From contig CAKRDT010000013.1 of NCBI GenBank assembly GCA_934316545.1, forward strand, positions 1-48,153: DNA of 48,153 nucleotides, in the 5' to 3' direction. Shown here one piece after another: positions 17,260 to 25,250 of this stretch. This stretch comes from an uncultured Agathobacter sp. Its GTDB lineage: Bacteria; Bacillota; Clostridia; Lachnospirales; Lachnospiraceae. Each line of letters starts with the position of its first letter. The first letter of the stretch is position 1. Below the pieces are notes generated by a model. The model was not told the DNA's origin. It made no database searches and was given only the letters and a program-made list of their open reading frames with translations. Made by a program: the position numbers and the translations under genes.

Positions 17260-17937
17260 TCAGACCTCGAATTTGTAGCCCATTCCCCAGACGGTCTTAA
17301 TATAATCGCCGTATTCTCCCAGCTTACTCCGGAGCTTCTTTACATGTGTATCAATGGTTCGTGCATCCCCAAAGTAATCATAATTCCATACACTGTTTAA
17401 AATCCGTTCTCTTGACAATGCAATCCCCTGATTGTCCAAAAAATAATCCAGCAGTTCAAACTCCTTAAAGCTCAGATCGACCGGTTTTCCATCGATGCGT
17501 ACTTCATGCGCAGTCTTGTCAAGCATAATCGCTCCGGCTTTCTTGATTTCGGATGCTTCCCCCAGTTTATTCGTTCTTCTTAAGATTGCCTCCACACGGG
17601 CAACAAGAATTTTCGGTGAAAAAGGCTTGGAAATATACTCATCCACCCCCAGATCAAAGCCCATCAGTTCATCACTCTCATCGCTTTTGGCAGTCAGCAT
17701 AATAATCGGGACCTTTGAAGTCTCCCGCACCTCCCGGCACACTTCCCAGCCATTCATCTTCGGCATCATTACATCCAGTATGATAAGCGCAATGGATTTG
17801 TCTTTATAAAACAGATCAAGAGCCTCCTCACCGTCCCCGGCTTCAAGGACATCAAAATCCTGTCGAACCAGAAAATCCCGGACAAGCTTTCGCATTCTGC
17901 TCTCATCATCCACTACGAGTATTTTTAACTTCTCCAT
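17260..17937 (-). CDS. OmpR/PhoB-type response regulator
   Basis: The 225-residue regulator has a receiver domain (acidic pair D10-D11, phosphoacceptor D55 in IILDVMMPKMNG, and the TAKSDE and KPFSP positions). A winged-helix DNA-binding domain follows (DLSFKEFELLDYFL, ALSRERILNSVW, DTHVKKLRSKLG). It is the cognate partner of the kinase directly downstream. I use the ATG at 17935-17937 because AGGAGGCAAAATAAT precedes it. That site lies in the last codons of the upstream coiled-coil gene, so expression of all three is linked. Confidence 0.95.
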   Translation of the reverse strand: MEKLKILVVDDESRMRKLVRDFLVRQDFDVLEAGDGEEALDLFYKDKSIALIILDVMMPKMNGWEVCREVRETSKVPIIMLTAKSDESDELMGFDLGVDEYISKPFSPKILVARVEAILRRTNKLGEASEIKKAGAIMLDKTAHEVRIDGKPVDLSFKEFELLDYFLDNQGIALSRERILNSVWNYDYFGDARTIDTHVKKLRSKLGEYGDYIKTVWGMGYKFEV

Positions 17938-17938
17938 A

Positions 17939-18556
17939 TTATTTTGCCTCCTGTAACTGGCTTTCTCTTTCATCCAACTGCGCTTCGCGCTCATCAAGCT
18001 GCTTTTCACGCTCATCCAATGACTTCTGCCAATCCTCATATTTGTCAATGATTGCATTCTCGTAATTCATAATATTTACATTGTCATCACTAAAATATGT
18101 AATTGCAAACATTCCGGCAATCACCAATGCAAACACGACTGCAAAAAATGTGCTTACCAGATAAGCACCATGGTAATCACGATTCCTGCGTTTTTTCCGG
18201 GCACGAAATTCCCGCGCTTTCCTTCTGTTGCGCCTCGCAGCTTCCTTTTTGATTTCCAGCTCCCGCTTAGGGTCATCTTCCTCAACAAAATCCGGCCGGT
18301 ACACCGGAATCGGAAGTATGTCTTCATTTTTGATATACGGAATCGTACTTAAATATTCCTGCAACTGCCGCAGAAAATCAAAACCAACCGGAGTCACAAA
18401 GACCTCTTTTAAAATCAGGCTGTTGTATAATTGAAGCACAATATCCGGATCATCCATATTCGTCTGGTTTCGAATATAGCGTATTCCCTCTAATTCCTTC
18501 TGTGCCACATCGGCCTGCGCCTCGGTTTCAAATTCGTAGTTTCCTACTTTGTACAT
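17939..18556 (-). CDS. Unrecognised single-pass membrane protein with charged coiled coil
   Basis: The 205-residue protein has a soluble N-terminus with YKVGNYEFETEAQADVAQ, a basic Arg/Lys-rich stretch (about 105-127), one membrane helix (about 132-153) and a C-terminal coiled coil of LDEREKQ/LDEREAQ/LDERESQ heptads. Basic residues before the helix suggest the coiled coil is outside. It ends one base before the response regulator ATG and carries that gene's ribosome binding site, so it belongs to the signalling operon. AAGGAAGAG precedes its own ATG. No family recognised; an accessory sensor or cell-envelope protein is a guess. Confidence 0.75.
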   Translation of the reverse strand: MYKVGNYEFETEAQADVAQKELEGIRYIRNQTNMDDPDIVLQLYNSLILKEVFVTPVGFDFLRQLQEYLSTIPYIKNEDILPIPVYRPDFVEEDDPKRELEIKKEAARRNRRKAREFRARKKRRNRDYHGAYLVSTFFAVVFALVIAGMFAITYFSDDNVNIMNYENAIIDKYEDWQKSLDEREKQLDEREAQLDERESQLQEAK

Positions 18557-18570
18557 AATCTCTTCCTTTA

Positions 18571-20538
18571 TTAGTGATGCTCATCTCTTTCTGCTATCTC
18601 ACCTGACTGATATGCGCCAATCAGTTCTTTTAACTCATCGATGCGGATCATCATACGCTTACCATAATCCGTATCACCGACAAGAATTCTCTTATCCATA
18701 TATTCAACAGCTTCCTGGTGTGAAACAATATCAAGTTCATCCCGCACCGCCGAATCCGAAAAATCAAATGGCTCATGTGCCGAAAGCGTCAGCCCATAGG
18801 AATTATACGTTAATGTATATCCCGCAATGCCGGTTTTTCTACGGTAGGTCTTAGAAAACCCTCCATCAATCAAAATCAGTTTTCCATTACATTTTACCGG
18901 GCTTTCCCCCGCCATACGCTCAACCGGCACATGCCCATTGATAATATGGACTCTTCCATCCCTCAAGCCGAATTCATGCAGAATCTTGTCTGCAGTCTCA
19001 GTCTTATCCAACAGATGGTAATATGCATTCTTACTCTCATGGTGCATCTTTTTGTCAGCCAGAAAATACCTCTCAAACGTAGCCATCTTACTGCGCCCGT
19101 AAAGAGGCGAGTTCGGAGCCGTCCAGATATACCACATCATATCCTGCCCTTTTTCCCGCTCCTGCTTATCAAGCGAAAAAAAGGCTTTACGCACATATGA
19201 TTCCAGCACATCATATAATGCCTTTCCACTGTACTCCTTGCCAAAAACATTCACCTTGGCAAAAGATCCATCCTCATCCATCGGCACGCATCCGTGATAC
19301 AGCAGATTGCCATTATAAATCTTATACAGGCTTCCACGTTTTAACATAAGACGCACATGCCGCTGCAGCTTCTCGCAATGAATAAACGATGTGCGGAGTC
19401 TCATCATAACCTCCGTCTCCTCCGGCGTCAGTTCATACGGATGATCTGGATCAACCGTCGGAAAATTCGTATCCAGCATCGGATACTTCACTCCATCGAT
19501 TTCAACCGTCTTGTTCTCATAATCAATGCGATGTAACAGGCAACGGTTCTCCATGCCAAATTGCGGCCACTTATGAATCAGCTGTCCTTCCAGCTTAAAT
19601 CGGATGATTGCGATTGCCTTATGCATTTTGCGGTTCATCTCCGTCTCTTTCTGGGAGCGTTCTTCCTCTGTGGAGTTTTTCAGCACAAACTGTTCACACG
19701 GATCGTCCCTGTACGCATCCATCGCAAACGTTGCAAGCGGAACCATATTGATTCCGTATCCGTCCTCGATCAAGTCCAAATTGCCATAACGGATGCTGGT
19801 TCGAATCACCGACGCAATACATGCAAGCTGACCTGTCGCAGCCCCCATCCAGACCATGTCATGATTCCCCCACTGAATATCAAACGAATGGTACTTTTCC
19901 AGCCGGTCCATAATCAGATCCGGTGATGGGCCTCTGTCATATACATCGCCCAAAATATGCAGATGATCAATGACAAGCCGCTGGATCAGTTCCGCCAAAG
20001 CGACAATGAAATTGTCGGTCTGCCCGAGTTCCACGATGGTATTGACAATCGCTTCATAATAAGCCTCTTTATTGAGCACTTCCTGCTTCTCCGTGATCAG
20101 TTCCTCAATCACATAGGCATAATCTTCCGGCAAAGCCTTACGCACCTTCGATCTGGTGTATTTGGATGAAACCGTTTTGCAGACTTCAATCAAACGGTAC
20201 AGCGTAATCTTATACCAGTTCTCCATATCCTCTTCCTGCTGCTTCACGAGTTCTATCTTCTTCTGCGGGTAATAGATCAGCGTTGCAAGGGACATCTTAT
20301 CTGCGGTACTTAAGGTATGCCCGAATACATCATCGATTTTTTTTCTTACTGCACCCGAACCGTTACGGAGCACATGGGAAAAAGCCCGGTATTCACCATG
20401 AATGTCCGACAAAAAATGTTCTGTTCCTTTCGGCAGATACAAAATGGATTGCAAATTTATAATTTCCGTCGATGCACGTCCGATCGTCGGATATAATTCA
20501 GCCAGCTGTTCTAAATAATGTAAACGTTCTCTTTCCAC
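18571..20538 (-). CDS. fbp: Fructose-1,6-bisphosphatase, class III (Firmicute type)
   Basis: This gluconeogenic phosphatase of about 655 residues has metallophosphoesterase motifs SDIHGEY, GDVYDRGPSPDL and WGNHDMVWMGA, together with EIINLQSILYLPKGTEHFL, which is typical of the class III enzymes. I prefer a GTG start at 20536-20538, with AGAGG seven bases upstream. An ATG 17 codons earlier (20587-20589) has no ribosome binding site and overlaps a TATGAT that could be a -10 box. The stop is 14 nt before the coiled-coil signalling gene. Length is close to the B. subtilis enzyme. Confidence 0.93.
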   Translation of the reverse strand: MERERLHYLEQLAELYPTIGRASTEIINLQSILYLPKGTEHFLSDIHGEYRAFSHVLRNGSGAVRKKIDDVFGHTLSTADKMSLATLIYYPQKKIELVKQQEEDMENWYKITLYRLIEVCKTVSSKYTRSKVRKALPEDYAYVIEELITEKQEVLNKEAYYEAIVNTIVELGQTDNFIVALAELIQRLVIDHLHILGDVYDRGPSPDLIMDRLEKYHSFDIQWGNHDMVWMGAATGQLACIASVIRTSIRYGNLDLIEDGYGINMVPLATFAMDAYRDDPCEQFVLKNSTEEERSQKETEMNRKMHKAIAIIRFKLEGQLIHKWPQFGMENRCLLHRIDYENKTVEIDGVKYPMLDTNFPTVDPDHPYELTPEETEVMMRLRTSFIHCEKLQRHVRLMLKRGSLYKIYNGNLLYHGCVPMDEDGSFAKVNVFGKEYSGKALYDVLESYVRKAFFSLDKQEREKGQDMMWYIWTAPNSPLYGRSKMATFERYFLADKKMHHESKNAYYHLLDKTETADKILHEFGLRDGRVHIINGHVPVERMAGESPVKCNGKLILIDGGFSKTYRRKTGIAGYTLTYNSYGLTLSAHEPFDFSDSAVRDELDIVSHQEAVEYMDKRILVGDTDYGKRMMIRIDELKELIGAYQSGEIAERDEHH

Positions 20539-20631
20539 ACCGATACCTCTTCGTCTAAGATGTTTATTTGGTTTTATTTTATCATACATTGCTGCTTTTG
20601 GAAGTAAAACATCAATAAAAAAAATAAGAAA

Positions 20632-20663
20632 AAAGAAAAAACCGGAGCACCAAATCTCCGATC
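20632..20663 (-). terminator. Terminator-like hairpin in the fbp/XRE divergent region
   Basis: On the minus strand ATCGGAG and CTCCGGT pair around an 8-nt loop and are followed by a T6 run and more T-rich sequence. No minus-strand gene lies upstream of it before the ZIP transporter gene and its own downstream orphan unit, so it may stop antisense readthrough. Confidence 0.5.
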
Positions 20664-20678
20664 TTTTCCTGACTGAAT

Positions 20679-20707
20679 TTGACTATTATTTTTTACTTTT
20701 TTAGTAT
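20679..20707 (+). promoter_or_regulatory. Predicted promoter for the XRE-family regulator
   Basis: TTGACT (20679-20684) is 17 nt from TAGTAT (20702-20707); an overlapping TATAAT (20705-20710) would be at 20 nt. The leader to the ATG is about 160 nt. Confidence 0.5.
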
Positions 20708-20871
20708 AATTGTTTTTCTCTGTTCAAATCGAGTCCATTTTGTTTGTAATTTTCAGGGAGGATTTGTCGTCTGTAGCCCACTTTTGAACCATTTTTGGAA
20801 AAATATATTGTCTATGAGGCTAATGTCTTTTAAAATAAAATCAAGGGGATCCATTTTTTCGGAGGAGCTTT

Positions 20872-21639
20872 ATGACAAGAGAACAATTGATTGAAAATTT
20901 TGCGGAAAGTGTGGAACGGGAACGCATGATTTTAGGTTACTCCCAGGCACAGATGGCACAGGCGCTTGATATGTCGCTTTCCACCTACAAACGCATCATC
21001 AATGTAGAAACAACAAAATTGGATTTCTATACATTTTATCAGATGTACCAATTAACCGGCAAATTCGCATTCGAGCTTTGTAAATATGAAGATTCACTCT
21101 CGGATACTGTCGCATCCATGCGGCGTCTGAGCAGGCCACAGCTTCGCACCATCAATGCTTTCATTGACTTTGAGACACAATTTGCAGACAGCATCGCAGA
21201 CAGTCAGGACCAACAGGATTATACGACACTGATCATTCCAAGCGGCTGTATGCACGATGGCATGATCTACGATTCCTGCTCTTTAGGCAAAGTCAATGTT
21301 GCCTCCTATCGCAGACGTTTTCATGACAAAATCGATTGTGCAATCCTCATCACAACCAATCACTTAAATCCAACCTACAATGTCAATGACATCCTTCTGA
21401 TTGACCGCAGTCCGATTCAGGATGGAGATACCGGCGTCTTCCTTCATAAGGAGAGCGGACTCGCTTATATCCGCCGCTTCCACCTGGGGCATCCATGCCG
21501 TCTTGAACCGATTGGTTCATACGGGCGCACGCTCTATGTCGACGAAAGCAAGGCCTCTGAAACAGCCAAATGGATCAAATTCGGGCGTGTTCTGAGCAAG
21601 ATTCGATCCGATGTCATCTACGACCAACCTGCAAATTAA
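20872..21639 (+). CDS. XRE-family transcriptional regulator with S24/LexA-like C-terminus
   Basis: The 255-residue protein begins with a Cro/C1-type helix-turn-helix (about 14-65; YSQAQMAQALDMSLSTYKRI). The C-terminal half resembles the LexA/S24 fold, with VNDILLIDRSPIQDGDTGVF and SGLAYIRRF, where phage repressors have the GD-x-V and Lys/Arg strands. The usual catalytic G-x-S-M serine is not visible, so self-cleavage is doubtful. GGAGGAGCTTT precedes the ATG. It diverges from fbp. Whether it controls fbp is unknown. Confidence 0.8.
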   Translation: MTREQLIENFAESVERERMILGYSQAQMAQALDMSLSTYKRIINVETTKLDFYTFYQMYQLTGKFAFELCKYEDSLSDTVASMRRLSRPQLRTINAFIDFETQFADSIADSQDQQDYTTLIIPSGCMHDGMIYDSCSLGKVNVASYRRRFHDKIDCAILITTNHLNPTYNVNDILLIDRSPIQDGDTGVFLHKESGLAYIRRFHLGHPCRLEPIGSYGRTLYVDESKASETAKWIKFGRVLSKIRSDVIYDQPAN

Positions 21640-21687
21640 CATTCCATCTGTTTCAAATTTTAATGATATGAAAAAACAGCAATTTAA

Positions 21688-22020
21688 TAGGCGCCATCTG
21701 AAGTACGAATCTTCCGATGACGCCTAAATCTGTTCAGTTTCCAATGGACTGATCCTTTCTTTTGTAATTCTCTTCTTTGTCTTCTGTACGTTTACCTCGA
21801 ATGACTTTTTGGATTGATTCCGTATCCGATGAATATTCCATCCGAAATTCTTATCCGTTTTCTTTTATCTTGTCACTGGTTTCATGAATTCAAATCCGAT
21901 ACTATGGTTGCTTCTTGCCTTTGCTTATGTTCCCTTTGGACTGTACCTCCTTTTTTAAATTTCACCCTGCGACTCTTGTCGTTCTTCTTGGTGATCTTGT
22001 TTTGTTCTCTCTTCTTTTGT
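21688..22020 (-). ncRNA. Candidate orphan transcript of about 330 nt
   Basis: The minus strand has TTGACA (22051-22056), 17 nt, TATATT (22028-22033). About 300 nt further on, a hairpin of 14 pairs in 15 (21688-21727, arms AGGCGTCATCGGAAG and CTTCAGATGGCGCCT) is followed after 12 nt by a T6 run. No usable ORF lies between. Transcription is predicted only. Confidence 0.4.
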
Positions 22021-22027
22021 TGTATTT

Positions 22028-22056
22028 AATATATCATGCAATTCCGTATATGTCAA
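22028..22056 (-). promoter_or_regulatory. Near-consensus orphan promoter
   Basis: TTGACA and TATATT are spaced by 17 nt on the minus strand, pointing away from the ZIP gene into the gene-free region. Confidence 0.75.
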
Positions 22057-22148
22057 CATGTTTTTTAACTTTTTTCACATTTTTATTTTTCTGTCTATAA
22101 ATTGTTAATATATTGTATATTTTTCTGATAATTCATACATAATCTACA

Positions 22149-22931
22149 TTATCCCAACGCCACATCAAGAATCATCATCAACGTAAATCCAAAGGCAAAG
22201 CATATGGTTCCGATATCGGAATGTTCTCCCTGCGACATCTCCGGAATCAGTTCCTCCACCACCACATAGAGCATCGCGCCTGCTGCAAAGCTCAAAAGAT
22301 ACGGCAGCACCGGCACAAGAAGCCCCGCAGCAAGAATTGTAAGCACCGCCCCGATCGGTTCCACGATACCGGAAAGGAAGCCTCCCATAAACGCTTTTGA
22401 TTTCTTTGCACCTTCTGCCCGAAGCGGCAGTGAAATGATTGCGCCCTCCGGGAAATTCTGGATGGCGATGCCAAGAGATAATGCAAGTGCTCCCATCGCT
22501 GTAATTTTGGATTCCCCGGACAAATATCCGGCATAAACCACACCGACCGCCATACCTTCCGGAATATTATGTAAAGTAACGGCAAGTACCATCATCGTCA
22601 TCCTCTCAAGATGGCTTTTCGGTCCTTCGGCCTTCTCACTGTGCTGGTGCAGATGCGGGATTACGTGGTCAAGCAGTAACAGGAACAGAATGCCGATCCA
22701 GAATCCCACGGTCGCCGGCACAAATGACCATTTTCCCAAGTTCTCAGACTGATCGATTGCCGGAATCAAAAGGCTCCATATCGATGCTGCCACCATCACG
22801 CCTGCCGCAAATCCGGTCAAGGCGCGCTGCACCTGATCACCTAACGAATTTTTCATAAAAAAGACGCACGCTGCGCCGAGTGTTGTTCCCATGAAGGGAA
22901 TTAAAATTCCCCAGAACAGATTCATACTCAT
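22149..22931 (-). CDS. ZIP-family metal ion transporter
   Basis: The 260-residue membrane protein has eight predicted helices. Helix IV carries the metal site HNIPEG and helix V has QNFPEG, the two signature motifs of the ZIP (ZupT-like) family. A His-containing loop (HVIPHLHQHSEK) separates helices III and IV. Members import zinc, iron or manganese; the ion here is not determined. AAGGAGCAGCTT precedes the ATG. A palindromic operator candidate lies 46 bases upstream. Confidence 0.94.
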   Translation of the reverse strand: MSMNLFWGILIPFMGTTLGAACVFFMKNSLGDQVQRALTGFAAGVMVAASIWSLLIPAIDQSENLGKWSFVPATVGFWIGILFLLLLDHVIPHLHQHSEKAEGPKSHLERMTMMVLAVTLHNIPEGMAVGVVYAGYLSGESKITAMGALALSLGIAIQNFPEGAIISLPLRAEGAKKSKAFMGGFLSGIVEPIGAVLTILAAGLLVPVLPYLLSFAAGAMLYVVVEELIPEMSQGEHSDIGTICFAFGFTLMMILDVALG

Positions 22932-22976
22932 AAGCTGCTCCTTTCCGCTGCAGATATTGCATTTGTATTTTTCTTT

Positions 22977-22998
22977 ATGGTTAGTATATGCTAACCAT
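22977..22998. promoter_or_regulatory. Palindromic operator candidate before the ZIP gene
   Basis: ATGGTTAG and CTAACCAT form a perfect 8-bp inverted repeat around TATATG. The GGTTAG/CTAACC half-sites resemble those of DtxR/IdeR/MntR-type metal regulators, and the minus-strand centre contains TATACT, a possible -10 box. A metal-responsive repressor would fit the transporter gene it precedes. Confidence 0.6.
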
Positions 22999-23030
22999 TT
23001 TCAAAACGCTACCCCCATTTTCCTATCATT

Positions 23031-23083
23031 AAAAAATCCGCTTAAGCAAACTTTGTCTTTGTGTCAAAGCTGCTGAAGCGGAC
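23031..23083 (-). terminator. Terminator after thrH
   Basis: The minus strand forms a long imperfect hairpin with GTCCGCTT and AAGCGGAT at its base and CTTTG/CAAAG at the top, followed by a T-run. It is 25 bases past the thrH stop. Confidence 0.85.
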
Positions 23084-23107
23084 TTCTATTTACCTATGAT
23101 CAATTGA

Positions 23108-23713
23108 TTAAGCTTCGATTGCTTTCTTGATGGCAGCGAGCAACTCATCGTAAGTCTCGTACGCCGGGATATTCGGATACTCAGCCTTGATCGCATCGGT
23201 ACTCTTGAAGAGGAATCCTGCCTTACTTGCCTGGATCATTCCGAGGTCATTGTGGCTGTCTCCGCTTGCGATCGTATCATATCCGATCGACTGTAACGCT
23301 TTCACAGTCGTGTACTTCGACTTCTCACAGCGCATCTTAAATCCTGTAATTTCTCCGTCATCAGAAACCTCAAGTGTGTTACAAAAGATTGTCGGATAGC
23401 CAAGCTTCTTCATCAGAGGTCCTGCAAACTGTGAGAATGTATCACTGATAATGATCACCTGTGTCATCGCACGAAGCTCGTCTAAGAACTCCTTGGCGCC
23501 CGGGATCGGATCAATCTTTGCAATCGTATCCTGAATCTCCTTAAGTCCAAGTCCGTGCTCCTTTAAGATACCGATACGGTACTTCATCAGCTTATCATAA
23601 TCCGGCTCATCTCTGGTTGTACGCTTCAACTCCGGAATTTTCGTCTCCTCTGCGAATGCGATCCAGATCTCCGGTACTAATACACCTTCCAAATCTAAAC
23701 AAACGATTTCCAT
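23108..23713 (-). CDS. thrH: Phosphoserine phosphatase / homoserine phosphotransferase, ThrH type
   Basis: The 201-residue HAD-superfamily enzyme opens with CLDLEGVLVPEIWIAFAEET, the characteristic ThrH version of the D-x-D-G motif I in which the second Asp is Glu. Motif II is IIISDTFSQF, and the C-terminal metal site is SGDSHNDLGMI. ThrH can remove phosphate from phosphoserine and transfer it to homoserine. Length is standard. CGGAGGATAAT precedes the ATG. No serine or threonine genes adjoin, so its physiological role here is inferred only from the family. Confidence 0.92.
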   Translation of the reverse strand: MEIVCLDLEGVLVPEIWIAFAEETKIPELKRTTRDEPDYDKLMKYRIGILKEHGLGLKEIQDTIAKIDPIPGAKEFLDELRAMTQVIIISDTFSQFAGPLMKKLGYPTIFCNTLEVSDDGEITGFKMRCEKSKYTTVKALQSIGYDTIASGDSHNDLGMIQASKAGFLFKSTDAIKAEYPNIPAYETYDELLAAIKKAIEA

Positions 23714-23822
23714 ATTATCCTCCGTTCTTACTGTTGCACGCTTCCATTTTCATGCAATCAGCCTGTATTTTTATTCATCAGAAATTATTATAAACATAAA
23801 AAGCATAGATTGCAATTTCTTT

Positions 23823-24521
23823 CTACACGTTTCTCGTATATCTGCAACGCGGGAATCCGCTGCAGCCCCAGAATTCCCCATATCTGCCGCTTCGCTTCTT
23901 CAGTGGCAGCCCGCATTCCGGACAAAGAATTTCCTTCTCGTTTGTTGCCGGCACACTTGTTTTCTCTTTTGCCAGCCGCTCAAACACCTGCTGGTTCATT
24001 TTGCAGTCATTCAGTGCACGATGCGCACCTTCCGTAGGAATTCCGTATACTTCTGCAAGATCTCCCAGCCGATAATGCTTTCGGCCCGGCAGGCAAAGGC
24101 GCGCAAACTTTAACGTATCGACAAAATCATTGGTCAGCGTCTGCGCAAAATACCGTTCACAGTCCCGGTACAAAAACTTCATATCAAAACTGTTAATATT
24201 ATGTCCGACCAGGACATCGTCTCTGATAAAATCCAGAAATTCTTCCAGCACTACCGAAAATACAGGTGCGCCGGCTACCATTTCATCGGTAATGTGATTG
24301 ACCGCACTCGCTGCATACGGAATCGGCCGCATCGGGTTCACCAGCTCGTCAAATTCATCCACGATCACACCGTCCCTGACCTTAAGCGCCGATATCTCGA
24401 TCACCTCGTCATAGTTACACGAGATGCCGGTCGTCTCAAGATCGTACAACACATAATTGGGTACATATTGATTTAATAATTTTCCTCGTTTGTTTCCTAA
24501 CATGATTCTTTCGCTTACCAT
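23823..24521 (-). CDS. DnaQ-like 3'-5' exonuclease with C-terminal zinc finger
   Basis: The 232-residue protein has the DEDDh exonuclease core: LYDLETTGISCNYDEVIEIS (Exo I), VGHNINSFDMKFL (Exo II) and HRALNDCK (Exo III), as in the DNA polymerase III epsilon family. A topoisomerase-type zinc finger follows (CPECGLPL...FWGCSGFPRC, about 195-228), an added nucleic-acid binding module. A stand-alone DNA-repair or proofreading exonuclease is likely. Start choice is uncertain, with neither the ATG used nor one six codons later having a strong ribosome binding site. Confidence 0.88.
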   Translation of the reverse strand: MVSERIMLGNKRGKLLNQYVPNYVLYDLETTGISCNYDEVIEISALKVRDGVIVDEFDELVNPMRPIPYAASAVNHITDEMVAGAPVFSVVLEEFLDFIRDDVLVGHNINSFDMKFLYRDCERYFAQTLTNDFVDTLKFARLCLPGRKHYRLGDLAEVYGIPTEGAHRALNDCKMNQQVFERLAKEKTSVPATNEKEILCPECGLPLKKRSGRYGEFWGCSGFPRCRYTRNV

Positions 24522-24560
24522 TTCTTTTTTTCACATTTTAGCATATTAGAAATACTAAAA

Positions 24561-24625
24561 GCAAAAGAAAATCCGGTGTCCTCAACGTTTTCTTCCGAAA
24601 CCGCATAAACACCGGATTTTCTTAA
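24561..24625 (-). terminator. Terminator after ssrA
   Basis: GAAAATCCGGTGT (24567-24579) and ACACCGGATTTTC (24609-24621) form a perfect 13-bp stem around a loop of about 29 nt, followed on the minus strand by a T-rich tract. It lies between ssrA and the exonuclease gene. A separate hairpin (24681-24720; CATAAGGA/TCCTTATG and CCCACC/GGTGGG) lies nearer the RNA. Confidence 0.75.
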
Positions 24626-24726
24626 TTAGTGGAGCAGACGCATGAAAAGGCGAACTCCGTCCGCAGGCGTCTGCGTGCTTCATAAGGATTCCTCCCACCT
24701 TCGGTGGGTCCCTCCTTATGAAAATT

Positions 24727-25067
24727 AGTGGACTAGACGGGAGTCGAACCCGTGTCCGAAGCACAATCCCCTGTCCTTCTACGAGTGTAGTTTGTTGTTT
24801 AACATTCCCTCTGCCGATCGAAAACAAACATCCTTCCGGTTTTAGTAGCTTCATAATACGCCCGCATGCGCAAAGCTTTGCATGTGTCGTTTCTCACATA
24901 GTCGAAGCCTGGGTCCTAAAGTGTGAGTGCTCTAGGTCAGACTGCTGCAACTAGGCAGCGTATGCTAAATTATCTTCAGCGTTTAATTTTAATTTGGCCA
25001 TTTGACGCATCGCCATACGACTCGCTTCTCCAGCTTCACGTACCCCGTCGAAACCATTACTAGCCCC
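24727..25067 (-). ncRNA. ssrA: Transfer-messenger RNA (tmRNA)
   Basis: The minus strand starts with GGGGCTAGTAATGGTTTCGA and ends with the tRNA-like T arm GGGTTCGACTCCCG and CTAGTCC. GGGCTAG pairs with CTAGTCC to form the alanine-type acceptor arm. The reading frame ends N-A-E-D-N-L-A-Y-A-A before a TAG, matching the degradation-tag pattern (LA-x-AA). The tag's exact first codon is not certain. CCA is not clearly encoded. tmRNA frees stalled ribosomes with SmpB, whose gene is immediately upstream. Confidence 0.97.
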
Positions 25068-25250
25068 TGCAATGTTTTTGCGAAGCAAAAATATTGCTTC
25101 GCATCAAGTTTTCGCGTAGCGAAAGATTGACTGCGTACCTCCTACATTTTATCCGCGGGTACGTGAAGCTGCGCTTCACGGTCTCCGCTTCGCTCCGGTC
25201 CGCCCAAAGCCAAGGTCCACCGGACCTTGTGGGCCCCGTCGAAACCATTA
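25068..25250. repeat. Hairpin-rich spacer between smpB and ssrA, with a duplicated ssrA 5' end
   Basis: CCCCGTCGAAACCATTACTA occurs at 25043-25062 (ssrA 5' end) and again at 25234-25253, where it overlaps the smpB stop codon. Between them are GCGAAGCAA/TTGCTTCGC, TTTCGC/GCGAAA, CGTGAAG/CTTCACG and AGGTCC/GGACCT hairpins. No promoter for ssrA is evident, so it may be processed from an smpB transcript. Confidence 0.75.
25174..25231 (-). repeat. Small hairpin repeat, copy B
   Basis: Matches 8906-8970 in the opposite orientation. Stem AAGGTCC/GGACCTT around GGT replaces GACATCC/GGATGTC in copy A, with conserved flanks GGCT-TG and GACCGGA-CGAAG. Confidence 0.7.

Larger units (their letters stand above)
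21640..22148. other. Gene-free region containing a minus-strand orphan promoter
   Basis: No ORF with a ribosome binding site is visible on either strand. The region is pyrimidine-rich on plus and purine-rich on minus. It holds a strong promoter, an isolated full Shine-Dalgarno-like AAGGAGGT with no start codon nearby (minus strand, about 21945-21952), and a large hairpin at 21688-21727. Confidence 0.7.
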
